Shown piece after piece: positions 1 through 7,867 of a stretch of 57,748 nt of DNA. A program made the translations under genes and the position numbers. Each line of letters opens with the position of its first letter. Position 1 is the stretch's first letter. Under the pieces are notes generated by a model. The model was not told the origin of the DNA and made no database searches. It saw only the letters and a program-made list of their open reading frames with translations. Source of the DNA: a virus; IMG/VR virus record IMGVR_UViG_3300042332_001032, positions 1 through 57,748 of that record. The stretch is one strand, 5' to 3'.

Positions 1-183
1 TACTTGGTATCAGCATCCAAAAGGAAGACGGAGTCTTCCTTGCTACGCCACTGAAAGGTCTTTTCATTATTTGTTTTAGATCTATTTCCATTAAAGGGGT
101 TATTTTTATTTATCTTTTTTATTTATCTTTTGCAAGGCTGAGTTTCATCTGAGTGACTAAAGATCACTCAGCTTTCACTCAGT
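1..183 (-). mobile_element. TnpB-derived short element E1, left-end part, cut by window start
   Basis: On the minus strand this reads from the left terminus (ACTGAGTGAAAGC) through a hairpin (CTGAGTGA / TCACTCAG with a CTTTAG-type loop) into the central region shared with E2, E6, E7 and E8, then runs off the window. The preceding bases are TTCAGG, the same flank as E7, E8 and E9. The right end with the guide-RNA region lies outside the window. The central hairpin AAGGAAGAC / GTCTTCCTT is present. Confidence 0.85.
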
Positions 184-274
184 CCTGAAATGTAAGACCT
201 GGAGGTATAATAAGATCGCTTATATCTTTTGCATCTTTTTCAGTGTACGGTCTTCTATTGAATATATTTGACAT
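179..274 (-). pseudogene. Small tail-region gene truncated by element E1
   Basis: The start codon overlaps the stop of the upstream gene (TAATG), so the two are translationally coupled. Only 31 residues are read before the frame enters E1, where the element supplies the TGA stop (ending Phe-Gln-Asp-stop, the same ending as the gene cut by E8). The product ends shortly after a Pro-Pro-Gly segment. The lost 3' part would lie beyond the element. Function unknown. Confidence 0.55.
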
Positions 275-630
275 TAGAAAGTACCTCCATCGAGATTAAA
301 CATATTAACCTTATCTGTACTTGCAGGTATAGTAAACGTTATTTGCTCAGTTGGATTATTCATAGTGAACATACTAAACGCGTCAGTGGTTAGGTCACTA
401 TCAATTACTTCTCTCCTGAGTAATAGGCTTCCGGAGTTAGTATTAATAAAGGTAGTGAGATCCTTGACATTAATAGTGCGTAATGCTTTTTGTATTTCGT
501 CTACATGGGTAGCAGTGAAGGGTATAGATGGTGGCTGGGGCACGAAGTCTAGAATTGGCGGTGGTACGTAATGAGCATCATTTGAAACACCACCGTAACC
601 TCCATAAGCTCCTGAGTAATTTTTACTCAT
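274..630 (-). CDS. Small structural-region protein, Gly/Tyr-rich N-terminus
   Basis: 118 residues, function unknown. The N-terminus is Gly/Tyr/Ser-rich. A proline-rich linker followed by an FTATH segment (about residues 27-42) is closely echoed in the C-terminal part of the neighbouring protein at 1100-2020 (Pro-rich, then FTATHNTTL), so the two probably share a short domain of tail or fibre type. It ends with a TAATG overlap onto the truncated gene at 179-274. No membrane segment or enzymatic motif is visible. Confidence 0.6.
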   Translation of the reverse strand: MSKNYSGAYGGYGGVSNDAHYVPPPILDFVPQPPSIPFTATHVDEIQKALRTINVKDLTTFINTNSGSLLLRREVIDSDLTTDAFSMFTMNNPTEQITFTIPASTDKVNMFNLDGGTF

Positions 631-711
631 AACTAAAATTTTCCTCCATCTAAATTAAACAGATCATAATTACTGTCTTTTTTAATTTGCACGATAAAAT
701 AAAAATTCAAT

Positions 712-1062
712 CTAATCGAATGTTGCCATTCTAAATGAATCTAAAGCAAAATTAACTTTAGAATTCTTAGATTTGAATTTTCTGAAAACTGTTTCTTTCG
801 GAACAGAAACTCTATATTTCACTTTAAAGTTTTTTAACCAAGAATGTAACTCTTTCCAATCTTTGACTTCTGGTACTTCGGTTTGCTTCCATAGCTCCTC
901 TAAGTACGTTTTCGAAGGCAATTCTGGATAGAATTGTTTGTTTTTGGTTATTATCAACCTAAAACCTCTTTGTGCTATTTCGGCACTAGAAGCTAAAGGA
1001 TCTGGTAAATCTTTATGTAGAATATTTCCTATTGTAGAAGAATAAAATTGTTGATTTTTCAT
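712..1062 (-). CDS. Cassette gene product, copy 1 (unknown function)
   Basis: 116 residues, nearly identical to the product at 23284-23634; differences are Leu/Ser near residue 19 and two residues near the C-terminus. It is rich in Lys, Phe and Trp with no recognised domain. A T4-type late promoter box (TATAAATA on the minus strand) ends only seven bases upstream of the ATG, so the transcript would have almost no leader. Presence in a mobile duplicated segment next to tail genes hints at a selfish or homing gene, but no nuclease motif is visible. Confidence 0.75.
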   Translation of the reverse strand: MKNQQFYSSTIGNILHKDLPDPLASSAEIAQRGFRLIITKNKQFYPELPSKTYLEELWKQTEVPEVKDWKELHSWLKNFKVKYRVSVPKETVFRKFKSKNSKVNFALDSFRMATFD

Positions 1063-1068
1063 ATAAGT

Positions 1069-1076
1069 TATTTATA
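1069..1076 (-). promoter_or_regulatory. T4-type late promoter (TATAAATA)
   Basis: Exact TATAAATA on the minus strand, separated by six bases from the ATG of the cassette gene ending at 712. The same box is inside the duplicated cassette at 23641-23648. Confidence 0.75.
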
Positions 1077-1099
1077 CGAATTTGTATTCAAATCAACAT

Positions 1100-2020
1100 T
1101 CAGAAAATAATATCATCCTCTTCGTTTTCTTTAGTTTCAAGAGCAAATGTCTTAGATTCTTCATCAGTTTCGACAACCGTACTTGTCATTATGTTACCCA
1201 CATTTTGACCGAGGAAGAGGCTAGATGTATTATTTGAAGTTAGGATATTAGTTAATGTAGTATTGTGAGTAGCTGTAAAGGTCGAACTTGCTGGATACGG
1301 ATTACCGGGAGGTGGCTGCGGAGGTATAAAATGCCCTGCCATATTATTGCCATCAGTATCTTGATCGCTGTCGTAATAGTCGTATATACACTTCGCACTA
1401 TTATCTGCACTATCAGGGTACGGTTGAAATAGTTTTTCAGGGTTCTCACCACCAGATAAACGCCCGTAATCCCCGCCATCGTTAATCTGTATATTATTAG
1501 GTTCTGCATGCATACCAGGTTCGTATGAGTACTCCCAACGCTTACATTTTATATACCACACATAATGACCCATTAACGTATTCGTGAGCTCTAAATGCTG
1601 ATCATCGCGCTCTGTTATCTCATATATAGGAGCACCTCTAAACCCAGGTCTATCACCGTATCCACCAAATTCATGCATTTCAATAAGATCCCCGGCTTTA
1701 GGCTCTCTACCTGGACCGAGAGATTCAGAAAATGAAGATATATGCACGACTGCAGTCATGTCGCAATCAGCCATTATACCGAATTTTGAAAGCATTATAG
1801 AGTCATTTGTTATGTTTGTGAGCATTATCATCTCACCCACACTTTCAAAAGCCGACGTAGGGTCTTCTCCGTATATAAAATTATGACTAGTTAAGGTATA
1901 ACCGTTCGTGTAATATCTTATACTTGTACCAAAGTGCTCTATTTGCTCCCTCCACCACAAGCTAAAGTTGTTACGCTCATTTGCGTTTACATCTTTATTA
2001 AGATAACGTACCTTATTCAT
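1100..2020 (-). CDS. Tail/fibre-region structural protein
   Basis: 306 residues, not assigned to a family. It is aromatic-rich (many Trp, Tyr, His), with a proline-rich hinge around residue 235 followed by an FTATHNTTL segment related to the protein at 274-630, and an acidic C-terminus. It lies one base downstream of the gene at 2022-2582 in the late minus-strand block, so a virion role is likely but inferred from position. Confidence 0.6.
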   Translation of the reverse strand: MNKVRYLNKDVNANERNNFSLWWREQIEHFGTSIRYYTNGYTLTSHNFIYGEDPTSAFESVGEMIMLTNITNDSIMLSKFGIMADCDMTAVVHISSFSESLGPGREPKAGDLIEMHEFGGYGDRPGFRGAPIYEITERDDQHLELTNTLMGHYVWYIKCKRWEYSYEPGMHAEPNNIQINDGGDYGRLSGGENPEKLFQPYPDSADNSAKCIYDYYDSDQDTDGNNMAGHFIPPQPPPGNPYPASSTFTATHNTTLTNILTSNNTSSLFLGQNVGNIMTSTVVETDEESKTFALETKENEEDDIIF

Positions 2021-2021
2021 G

Positions 2022-2582
2022 TTAATTTCCGAGATGCTTTGGTTTTTTAATCCATTTATTATAATACGGATGAAACACGTATTTATTTTTATCGAAATTT
2101 AATCTATTAACTGTTAATTGATAGTTAATAAAATGATTTGAATCTGTTAATTTTCTCTTATTAAGAGCTACTGTTGCGTTAATAAGACGTTCTTTTAATA
2201 CATCTTGTAAATTAGCTGTATTTAATTGCACTATGATATCAACAGTGCAATTACTTTCTGCATGTGGTAGTAGTACAGAGTCTACTATAGCGTAATCGAG
2301 TATTCTTGTATTCGTACCTATAGCTTCAATATCATTTAAATACTGTATGTCCCTCAATATATGCGTTCTCGCAGCAGGTAGTAGCTCAGGATCTCTGCTA
2401 TCTTCAAAAAATATAAAAACCCTAGGGTCAAGACTATTATCAGCAATAGGAATATGATGATATTTTAAATAGTTTTCTGTAAATATTTTTTCAAAGCGTT
2501 TCACTATAATATTTAAGCTCGTGTAATCTCTTTTTACAAAAAAAAAAGCCTCATAACAAATATGAGGCTTTTTTAATATCAA
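2022..2582 (-). CDS. Late-region protein with a terminator hairpin in its first codons
   Basis: Up to 186 residues with no internal Met. The only usable start in the open frame is a TTG at 2582, and codons 4-15 lie within a strong terminator-like hairpin (2538-2574). Element E2 ends 17 bases upstream, so the original 5' end and ribosome binding site may have been lost. The body looks like a compact alpha/beta protein (motifs such as RVFIFFEDSRDPELL) but no family is recognised. Either a non-canonical start is used or the gene is 5'-truncated. Confidence 0.5.
   Translation of the reverse strand: MILKKPHICYEAFFFVKRDYTSLNIIVKRFEKIFTENYLKYHHIPIADNSLDPRVFIFFEDSRDPELLPAARTHILRDIQYLNDIEAIGTNTRILDYAIVDSVLLPHAESNCTVDIIVQLNTANLQDVLKERLINATVALNKRKLTDSNHFINYQLTVNRLNFDKNKYVFHPYYNKWIKKPKHLGN
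2538..2574. terminator. Bidirectional intrinsic terminator
   Basis: AAAAGCCTCATA / TATGAGGCTTTT inverted repeat with a 5-base loop, flanked by an A run on one side and a T run on the other. It works in principle in both directions. It lies inside the 5' end of the open frame at 2022-2582. Confidence 0.8.
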
Positions 2583-2598
2583 TATACTATTTCTTTAT

Positions 2599-2737
2599 GT
2601 GAACTACCGAACGACTAAAGATCGTTCGGCTTCAGAACATAAATGTTCTTTCTTTTTAGACACTTCATCGCTTGTGCTTTTAAATGAATTTAAAAGTCTT
2701 ATTTTAGCTCCATGTCTGTAATCGGCAGTTCCTGCCG
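2599..2737 (-). ncRNA. Putative solo omega-RNA scaffold of E2
   Basis: Homologous to the last 150 bases of the two full tnpB elements: hairpin CGGCAG-GAA-CTGCCG, then AGAACA / TGTTCT, then the terminal hairpin. In IS605-type TnpB systems the guide RNA scaffold occupies this position. The bases just beyond the terminus (ATAAAGAAATAGTATA) would be the guide segment. Confidence 0.55.
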
Positions 2738-2898
2738 ATGAAACTCCGAAGTAGTTTCTTTGTGCCTTTGATTTACTTGGTATCAGCATCCAAAAGGAAG
2801 ACGGAGTCTTCCTTGCTACGCCACTGAAAGGTCTTTTTATTATTTGTTTTAGATCTATTTCCATTGAAGGGGTTATTTTTATTTATCTTTTTTATTTA
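2599..2898 (-). mobile_element. TnpB-derived short element E2 lacking its left end
   Basis: The right terminus (hairpin CCGAACGA / TCGTTCGG, then TAGTTCAC) is intact at 2599. The central region is intact, but the left hairpin is missing: the element stops in the A/T-rich GATAAATAAAAA tract at the 3' end of the gene at 2892-3686. It has an open frame of 86 codons starting MEIDLKQ that ends with a tnpB-like tail (SAGTADYRHGA). That frame is broken in sister copies, so conservation is more likely for RNA than for protein. Confidence 0.85.
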
Positions 2899-3686
2899 AA
2901 AAATTCACCAGGTTTAATGTCTGAAGTTTTAACTTTTAGATTCTTTGTATTTTGTAGTTCTGTATGACTCACATTTAATTTTTTAAGCTCTGGTTCGGCT
3001 TTACGTTTAATGTATTGACCGAGAGCGCTTTTTGGTTTTAAGTTACTTTTAACGACGTATTTCTGCTTCGTGTTAAAACCTGTACCTGATTTCATATTCT
3101 TCAACGGTACACCGTGATCTTCAACAGATTCTTTAACTTTATTTTCCGGTGCTTCTTCATTCCCCATTTCACCTTCAGTTGATTCTTCTTCAACCTCATC
3201 TTCTTCCTCAGTCGATTCTTCCCCTTCAGTTCCCTGAGCGTCATCTATTTTATTAAGAATATCGTTAAGAGAATCTACTACGCTACGTAAATCAGAAACT
3301 AGATCTGAAACTTCATCTTGCGTATTTTCAATTTCATCAGTCATCTCGTCTCCAGATGTAGGTACTTGAAAGTCCATATTGACGTTATTTGTAGGTTTAG
3401 CACCTTGTAGTTCCTCGTCTTCAAGGAGCGTAGATCTAAAGAGTGCTTCAAACGAATTAAAAGAGTCTGTTGTAAATTTCTTTTTATCTGTCGGGGTATG
3501 ACGTAGTTTAGCTTTTGAAGGACCGTCTCCTACAAGCTTCTTATCTTTACCGTTACCGATATCGAATTTTTTTGCTACGACGTTGTCTTTAGAGTGAGTT
3601 ACTTTCTTAGTAGCTTCTCCTCTTTTTTTGCCTTCCGAAAGAAGGATATCTTCATACGCGTTTGTTAGGTTAGAATTATTATTCAT
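2892..3686 (-). CDS. Acidic virion-region protein
   Basis: 264 residues with a basic N-terminal third, a long Glu/Asp-rich middle (about residues 140-190, preceded by a coiled-coil-like DLVSDLRSVVDSLNDILNKI) and a basic C-terminus. This layout is common among phage head core or internal proteins, but no family is recognised. Its last codons abut element E2, and the stop TAA lies in the element's A-rich tract, so the native C-terminus may have been altered. Two overlapping late promoter boxes lie upstream. Confidence 0.6.
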   Translation of the reverse strand: MNNNSNLTNAYEDILLSEGKKRGEATKKVTHSKDNVVAKKFDIGNGKDKKLVGDGPSKAKLRHTPTDKKKFTTDSFNSFEALFRSTLLEDEELQGAKPTNNVNMDFQVPTSGDEMTDEIENTQDEVSDLVSDLRSVVDSLNDILNKIDDAQGTEGEESTEEEDEVEEESTEGEMGNEEAPENKVKESVEDHGVPLKNMKSGTGFNTKQKYVVKSNLKPKSALGQYIKRKAEPELKKLNVSHTELQNTKNLKVKTSDIKPGEFFK

Positions 3687-3695
3687 AAAAGTTTC

Positions 3696-3709
3696 TATTT
3701 ATATTTATA
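3696..3709 (-). promoter_or_regulatory. Double T4-type late promoter
   Basis: Two overlapping TATAAATA boxes on the minus strand, 9 bases upstream of the ATG of the gene ending at 2892. They match the T4 late consensus exactly. Confidence 0.75.
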
Positions 3710-3725
3710 CTATCTCGTGGTTTTT

Positions 3726-5132
3726 TCACATCGTTTCCTTAAAAAACATTCCTGTAGTAGCAGCTCGAGAAAACCCGCTTTGACAAACAGGGGATATTAT
3801 TAAAGCTTTTTGTTCATTATACGGAGCAATCAGTATTTTACCGTTTTCGAGTACAGTGCCGCCAGCGTATTTAAAACTCGCACTACCGATAGTGGTTGAA
3901 AACAGTGTCGAATCTGATATAGGATCGTAGAACGCTACCTTCTGATAACCAAAAGGTGGCATACATACTCTACCATCTGGCATTAATATACCTGATCTAT
4001 ATTTTGATGGCCCTGCTGGATAAACACCACCTGCAACTGTAAAGCTATCTGTACCTGGGTTGTATATATAAGCTGAATTAGCGTTATACGGTACAAAAAA
4101 TACTCTACCATCAGATAGCATTACAGAGCCGCTAAAATCCTGATTACCGCTAAACGTAGTACCTAAACCAGCAAACACCAAATTGTACGGCGGATCTACA
4201 TAAACTTTTAATGCGAATAGTGAATTGTGTGGTGTTAAAAGTACATACGAACCATCAAGAGAGAGCTGTCCGCTATAGAAACTTTTCTTGTTTGGTGTTG
4301 TAAATTCCGCTCCCATTATTTCTTGCACAGTATCTGTAACAGGGTTGTATATAAGTGTACCGTCATTACGCTCATATGGTATAAGCATTATATTACCATC
4401 TTTTAAAAGAACACCTCCGTTATACGGTTGCGATAGACCTGGTTTTGATAAATTTATACTAGATCTAAAAAGATTATTCGTACCCGGAGTCCATATGTAT
4501 ATATAATTGTTTATACCAGGTAATAAGCATACTCTACCATCTGGTAACAAGCAACCATCTGCAAATCCCGATGAAAGCGGCACATCTGTAAATGAAAATG
4601 AATCTGTTACAGGGTCATATATTACCCCGTAAGTATACGAATGTGGTACAAAGAGAACTCTTCCGTCCCCTAATGTAACTACCCCGCAATGAAATGTAGT
4701 TGCTAGAGAAAACGATACTGTAAATCTCTGTAGATATGTTTCTGACCCTATAATAGGTGGGTTTTGATAAACTACACTTTGTATGTAGCGTAAAAAGTCA
4801 CTAGATTTTTTAACCTGCTGAGAAACATTATCTGGAGCAATTTCTTTATACAGCTGTTTATTATTGCTACCTATATGCCACAACGGACAGTATATTTCTG
4901 ATACATTAACTATGCCGCTTGTCGGGGCAACCGCTATACCACCGGTTACCTGACCGGTTAAAGTCGAATATACTCCACCACTACTCACGCTAGCAGCTTT
5001 ATTTTTAACAGTACACGCTGCATTATCTAGAGTATTGAAATTATCATTTATAGTGTTTAATGAATCTCCTATAATTTCATTCTCATCGATTAATTTAATT
5101 GTAATATCGCAATTTTTCATAACACTATACAA
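3726..5132 (-). CDS. Kelch-like beta-propeller tail protein 1
   Basis: 468 residues. The N-terminus carries the shared motif IIGDSLNTINDNFNTLD (about residues 19-35) followed by a Cys. From about residue 120 on there are about seven repeats of roughly 45 residues built on L-x-DGRV-x-x-x-PY...IY-P-x-TD, as expected for one kelch/Galactose-oxidase-like propeller. It is the last of three paralogues in tandem. It overlaps the upstream paralogue by 8 bases, indicating coupling. Likely a virion adhesin or fibre attachment. The function is inferred from the fold and neighbours. Confidence 0.75.
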   Translation of the reverse strand: MYSVMKNCDITIKLIDENEIIGDSLNTINDNFNTLDNAACTVKNKAASVSSGGVYSTLTGQVTGGIAVAPTSGIVNVSEIYCPLWHIGSNNKQLYKEIAPDNVSQQVKKSSDFLRYIQSVVYQNPPIIGSETYLQRFTVSFSLATTFHCGVVTLGDGRVLFVPHSYTYGVIYDPVTDSFSFTDVPLSSGFADGCLLPDGRVCLLPGINNYIYIWTPGTNNLFRSSINLSKPGLSQPYNGGVLLKDGNIMLIPYERNDGTLIYNPVTDTVQEIMGAEFTTPNKKSFYSGQLSLDGSYVLLTPHNSLFALKVYVDPPYNLVFAGLGTTFSGNQDFSGSVMLSDGRVFFVPYNANSAYIYNPGTDSFTVAGGVYPAGPSKYRSGILMPDGRVCMPPFGYQKVAFYDPISDSTLFSTTIGSASFKYAGGTVLENGKILIAPYNEQKALIISPVCQSGFSRAATTGMFFKETM

Positions 5133-6501
5133 ATAGACCCGTTAAAAAATTCATCGAAAAATTACTCTGATGAAAGTATTTTAAATATTTAGCATTTTTA
5201 TTATCTCTTGGTGCAAAAAATACATCCCCGTTTTTAAGTACTATACCGTTTGAGTGAGACACTCCAGATCCGAGCTTGAGACCTGTATCGTGTAGTGCGT
5301 CTTCACGTGGATCGTAAATTTTTATAGTATTACCGTTAATTGGAGTTATGAGTACTCTACCGTCTGTTAATAAACAACCACCACAGCTCGTACCACCTAT
5401 AGGGTATACTCCAGAAGGTATAGTAAATGTATTAGTACTCGGATCGTAAATAGCTGCTTTACTGTTATTTGAAGGTACGCAAAATATTCTGCCATCGTCA
5501 AGCATTACACCACCTGAAAATCCACCACCATTAGGGAAGCTATATGTTAAAACGTAACTCAGTAACCTCGTATTAAAGTTGTATAAAGCGGCTGATGCAT
5601 GTCCTTGTGGCACTAGAAAAACATTACCGTTAGGTAATAGCACTCCGTCAGAAAACGAATTAACAACACCAGGATATATATTCGGAGACGTTGTATTTGC
5701 TCCTGTTTTAATATTGTAAGTTCTATCTATTAAACTATTATAAGGTACGTGGTATATGCTACCATTCGGTAATAATACCCCTTTTGAAAATCCTTTAGGT
5801 GTTAAATAATTACCAGCACTTAATTCCGTAGATAAGGTATGAGTACCTGGAGTATAAACTCTTGCGTAAATTGTATTATATGGAACAAAAAACACTCTAC
5901 CGTCAGGTAGTAGTATGGTACCGGAAAACGCTTCTATAACGTTTGGGTAACCGATACCAGCTGGAATTGGTGGCTTGTAAGCTGTACCCGTTTTTATATC
6001 GTATATAAGAGCATCTGTTAGTAAATTAGGACCGAGAAATATTCTATCATCTGGTAACAGCATACTACCGCAGAATTTATCAGTTTGGTTACCAAAATCG
6101 TAAGGCAGAGTTATTAAGCTCTCACAACCCGGTAAAGGTATATTACGCTCTGTTGTATCGCTTACGTGCTTTAAAAGATTGTTAAATTCTGCATACTGAG
6201 TAGATATATTATTACCTGGAATTTCATCATAAAGCATCTTACTAGTAACACCTGTCTGCCATTTAGGGCAAGTGTTTAAATCAATAGTAAACGTACCAGT
6301 TCCGTTACTAGATGCAGGTTGTAACGTAATTCCGTTACCAGGTATAACTCTACTGACTTTATTACCCAGCGTACCACTAAAAAAAGCAGATACGGTACAT
6401 AATGCTGTATCAAGGTTTAAAAAATTATCATTTATAACTTTACGTGACTCTGACAAGCACTGTTTACTATTTATCTGGGTTGTTAAATTACAAGAACTCA
6501 T
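5125..6501 (-). CDS. Kelch-like beta-propeller tail protein 2
   Basis: 458 residues, paralogous to its two neighbours. The N-terminal docking-like motif is SRKVINDNFLNLDTALC. The propeller repeats carry LPDGRVFFVPYN and IYDPSTNTFT-type blades. It shares one base with the start of 3726-5132's partner on one side and abuts 6501-7865 (overlap of one base, TAATG-type). The tandem paralogues differ most in the loops between blades, as expected for receptor-facing proteins (inference). Confidence 0.75.
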   Translation of the reverse strand: MSSCNLTTQINSKQCLSESRKVINDNFLNLDTALCTVSAFFSGTLGNKVSRVIPGNGITLQPASSNGTGTFTIDLNTCPKWQTGVTSKMLYDEIPGNNISTQYAEFNNLLKHVSDTTERNIPLPGCESLITLPYDFGNQTDKFCGSMLLPDDRIFLGPNLLTDALIYDIKTGTAYKPPIPAGIGYPNVIEAFSGTILLPDGRVFFVPYNTIYARVYTPGTHTLSTELSAGNYLTPKGFSKGVLLPNGSIYHVPYNSLIDRTYNIKTGANTTSPNIYPGVVNSFSDGVLLPNGNVFLVPQGHASAALYNFNTRLLSYVLTYSFPNGGGFSGGVMLDDGRIFCVPSNNSKAAIYDPSTNTFTIPSGVYPIGGTSCGGCLLTDGRVLITPINGNTIKIYDPREDALHDTGLKLGSGVSHSNGIVLKNGDVFFAPRDNKNAKYLKYFHQSNFSMNFLTGLFV

Positions 6502-7865
6502 TATAGCTTATTAAATAGAGGATTCGTGATTGTGTTGGACGAGAAACCGTTATTATATGGTACAGATATTAACATACCGGATGTGCTGTTTCTCGGGTAC
6601 AACATTAGTCTATTGTTAACTGTAAGCGAGGAACCATAGTAATCTGATGCATTTATGTTTATATTAACGTCTTCGAGTGTATTATTAAAAGGATTATATA
6701 TGCCAGGAAACCCGGTATTAGCTGGCATAAGAAACACTCTGCCATCTGGAAGAAGAGTACCTGTTTCGTATGCCCCGCTGCCAGGGAATATATTACCTGT
6801 TGATGTTATAGCATCTGTAGCTGGATTGTAAATAGCAGCATATGTTGAATTATACGGTACACAGAATACGTTTCCATTTGATAATGTAACTGCGCCGCGG
6901 AACGCATCCCCTCCTGGTGCAGTATTGTTAACTGCAACCATGGCTGTGTTAGCAGCATTTAAAACCCAATAAGTAGTTGTATCGTTAGGTACAAAAAATA
7001 CTTTACGGTTATACGTTAAACAGCATCCATAAAATGATTTTAATGTATAAACAGCTCCTGCTCCAGTTGTTATAGGTATAGATGCTTGGGTGTTTGTTAC
7101 AGGGTTATATATAGCAACAGAGTTTGTATTGTATGGGCAAAGTAACACTCTACCATCTACGAGAAGCGTACCACCTAAATATGCCTGAGAGCCTGGATAG
7201 GTACCACCAGCGTTTGTTGTAAACCAATTTGCAGATTGTAATTCATAAGGTGTATAGATAACAGCACTTGTAGAATTATGCGGTATACAAAAAACTCTTC
7301 CATCAGCCATTAACACGCTACCCCAAAAGCTACTGGATGTAGTAGACGGAAACCCGACAAGTGGTGAGACACTCTCTGTAACACTATCATATATGTAAGA
7401 TGTCGTGTTATTTGTTGTACTAGGAAAAAATATTCTTCCGTCGTGTAAGTTTATACCGCCTCTAAAATAGTTACCTGTAGGAAAACCGTTAACTGTGTTA
7501 GTTACAAAAGATGCCTGTTCTTTTAAAATAAAATTCGACTGTACTACATCTGATAGATATTTTAAAAAACTAGTATCTTTACTAATAATTTCTGTTACTC
7601 TATTGGTACTTGTTTCATTATTAAGCGATTTTCTAGTACCGCCTACATGCCACACCGGTGGCATACTTTTAGAGAGTACGCTACCTGTAACGTTAATACC
7701 TGAACCCCCGAAAATATTATTAACACCAAAACTACTAACACCTCTTAGATAACCACTTAAGGTACAACTAACTGTTTTTAATTTAACAAAATTATCATTA
7801 ATCTTATCGAGAGAATCTCCGATAAAATCCGTAGCATTTATAGATTCTGTAAAACAAGTTGCCAT
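6501..7865 (-). CDS. Kelch-like beta-propeller tail protein 3
   Basis: 454 residues, first-transcribed of the three tandem paralogues. The N-terminal motif is FIGDSLDKINDNFVKLK followed by a Cys. Blades follow the pattern LPDGRVFLMPANT and AAIYNPATDAIT. It starts two bases after the stop of the collar gene at 7868-8626. A surface-exposed tail role is likely. Confidence 0.75.
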   Translation of the reverse strand: MATCFTESINATDFIGDSLDKINDNFVKLKTVSCTLSGYLRGVSSFGVNNIFGGSGINVTGSVLSKSMPPVWHVGGTRKSLNNETSTNRVTEIISKDTSFLKYLSDVVQSNFILKEQASFVTNTVNGFPTGNYFRGGINLHDGRIFFPSTTNNTTSYIYDSVTESVSPLVGFPSTTSSSFWGSVLMADGRVFCIPHNSTSAVIYTPYELQSANWFTTNAGGTYPGSQAYLGGTLLVDGRVLLCPYNTNSVAIYNPVTNTQASIPITTGAGAVYTLKSFYGCCLTYNRKVFFVPNDTTTYWVLNAANTAMVAVNNTAPGGDAFRGAVTLSNGNVFCVPYNSTYAAIYNPATDAITSTGNIFPGSGAYETGTLLPDGRVFLMPANTGFPGIYNPFNNTLEDVNININASDYYGSSLTVNNRLMLYPRNSTSGMLISVPYNNGFSSNTITNPLFNKL

Positions 7866-7867
7866 TA

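Larger units (their letters stand above)
694..1112 (-). repeat. 419-bp duplicated gene cassette, copy 1
   Basis: This segment recurs at 23266-23684 with the same length and, compared by eye, about seven base differences. It includes a complete 116-codon gene, its late promoter and short flanks. The neighbours differ at the two sites, so the cassette has moved or been copied as a unit. Confidence 0.9.

Noticed and set aside
2604-2864. 86-codon frame inside E2 (and the similar one in E6) as a protein-coding gene
   Set aside because: The frame is broken in E7 and E8 while RNA hairpins are kept, so it is treated as part of an RNA element; a short peptide cannot be fully excluded.
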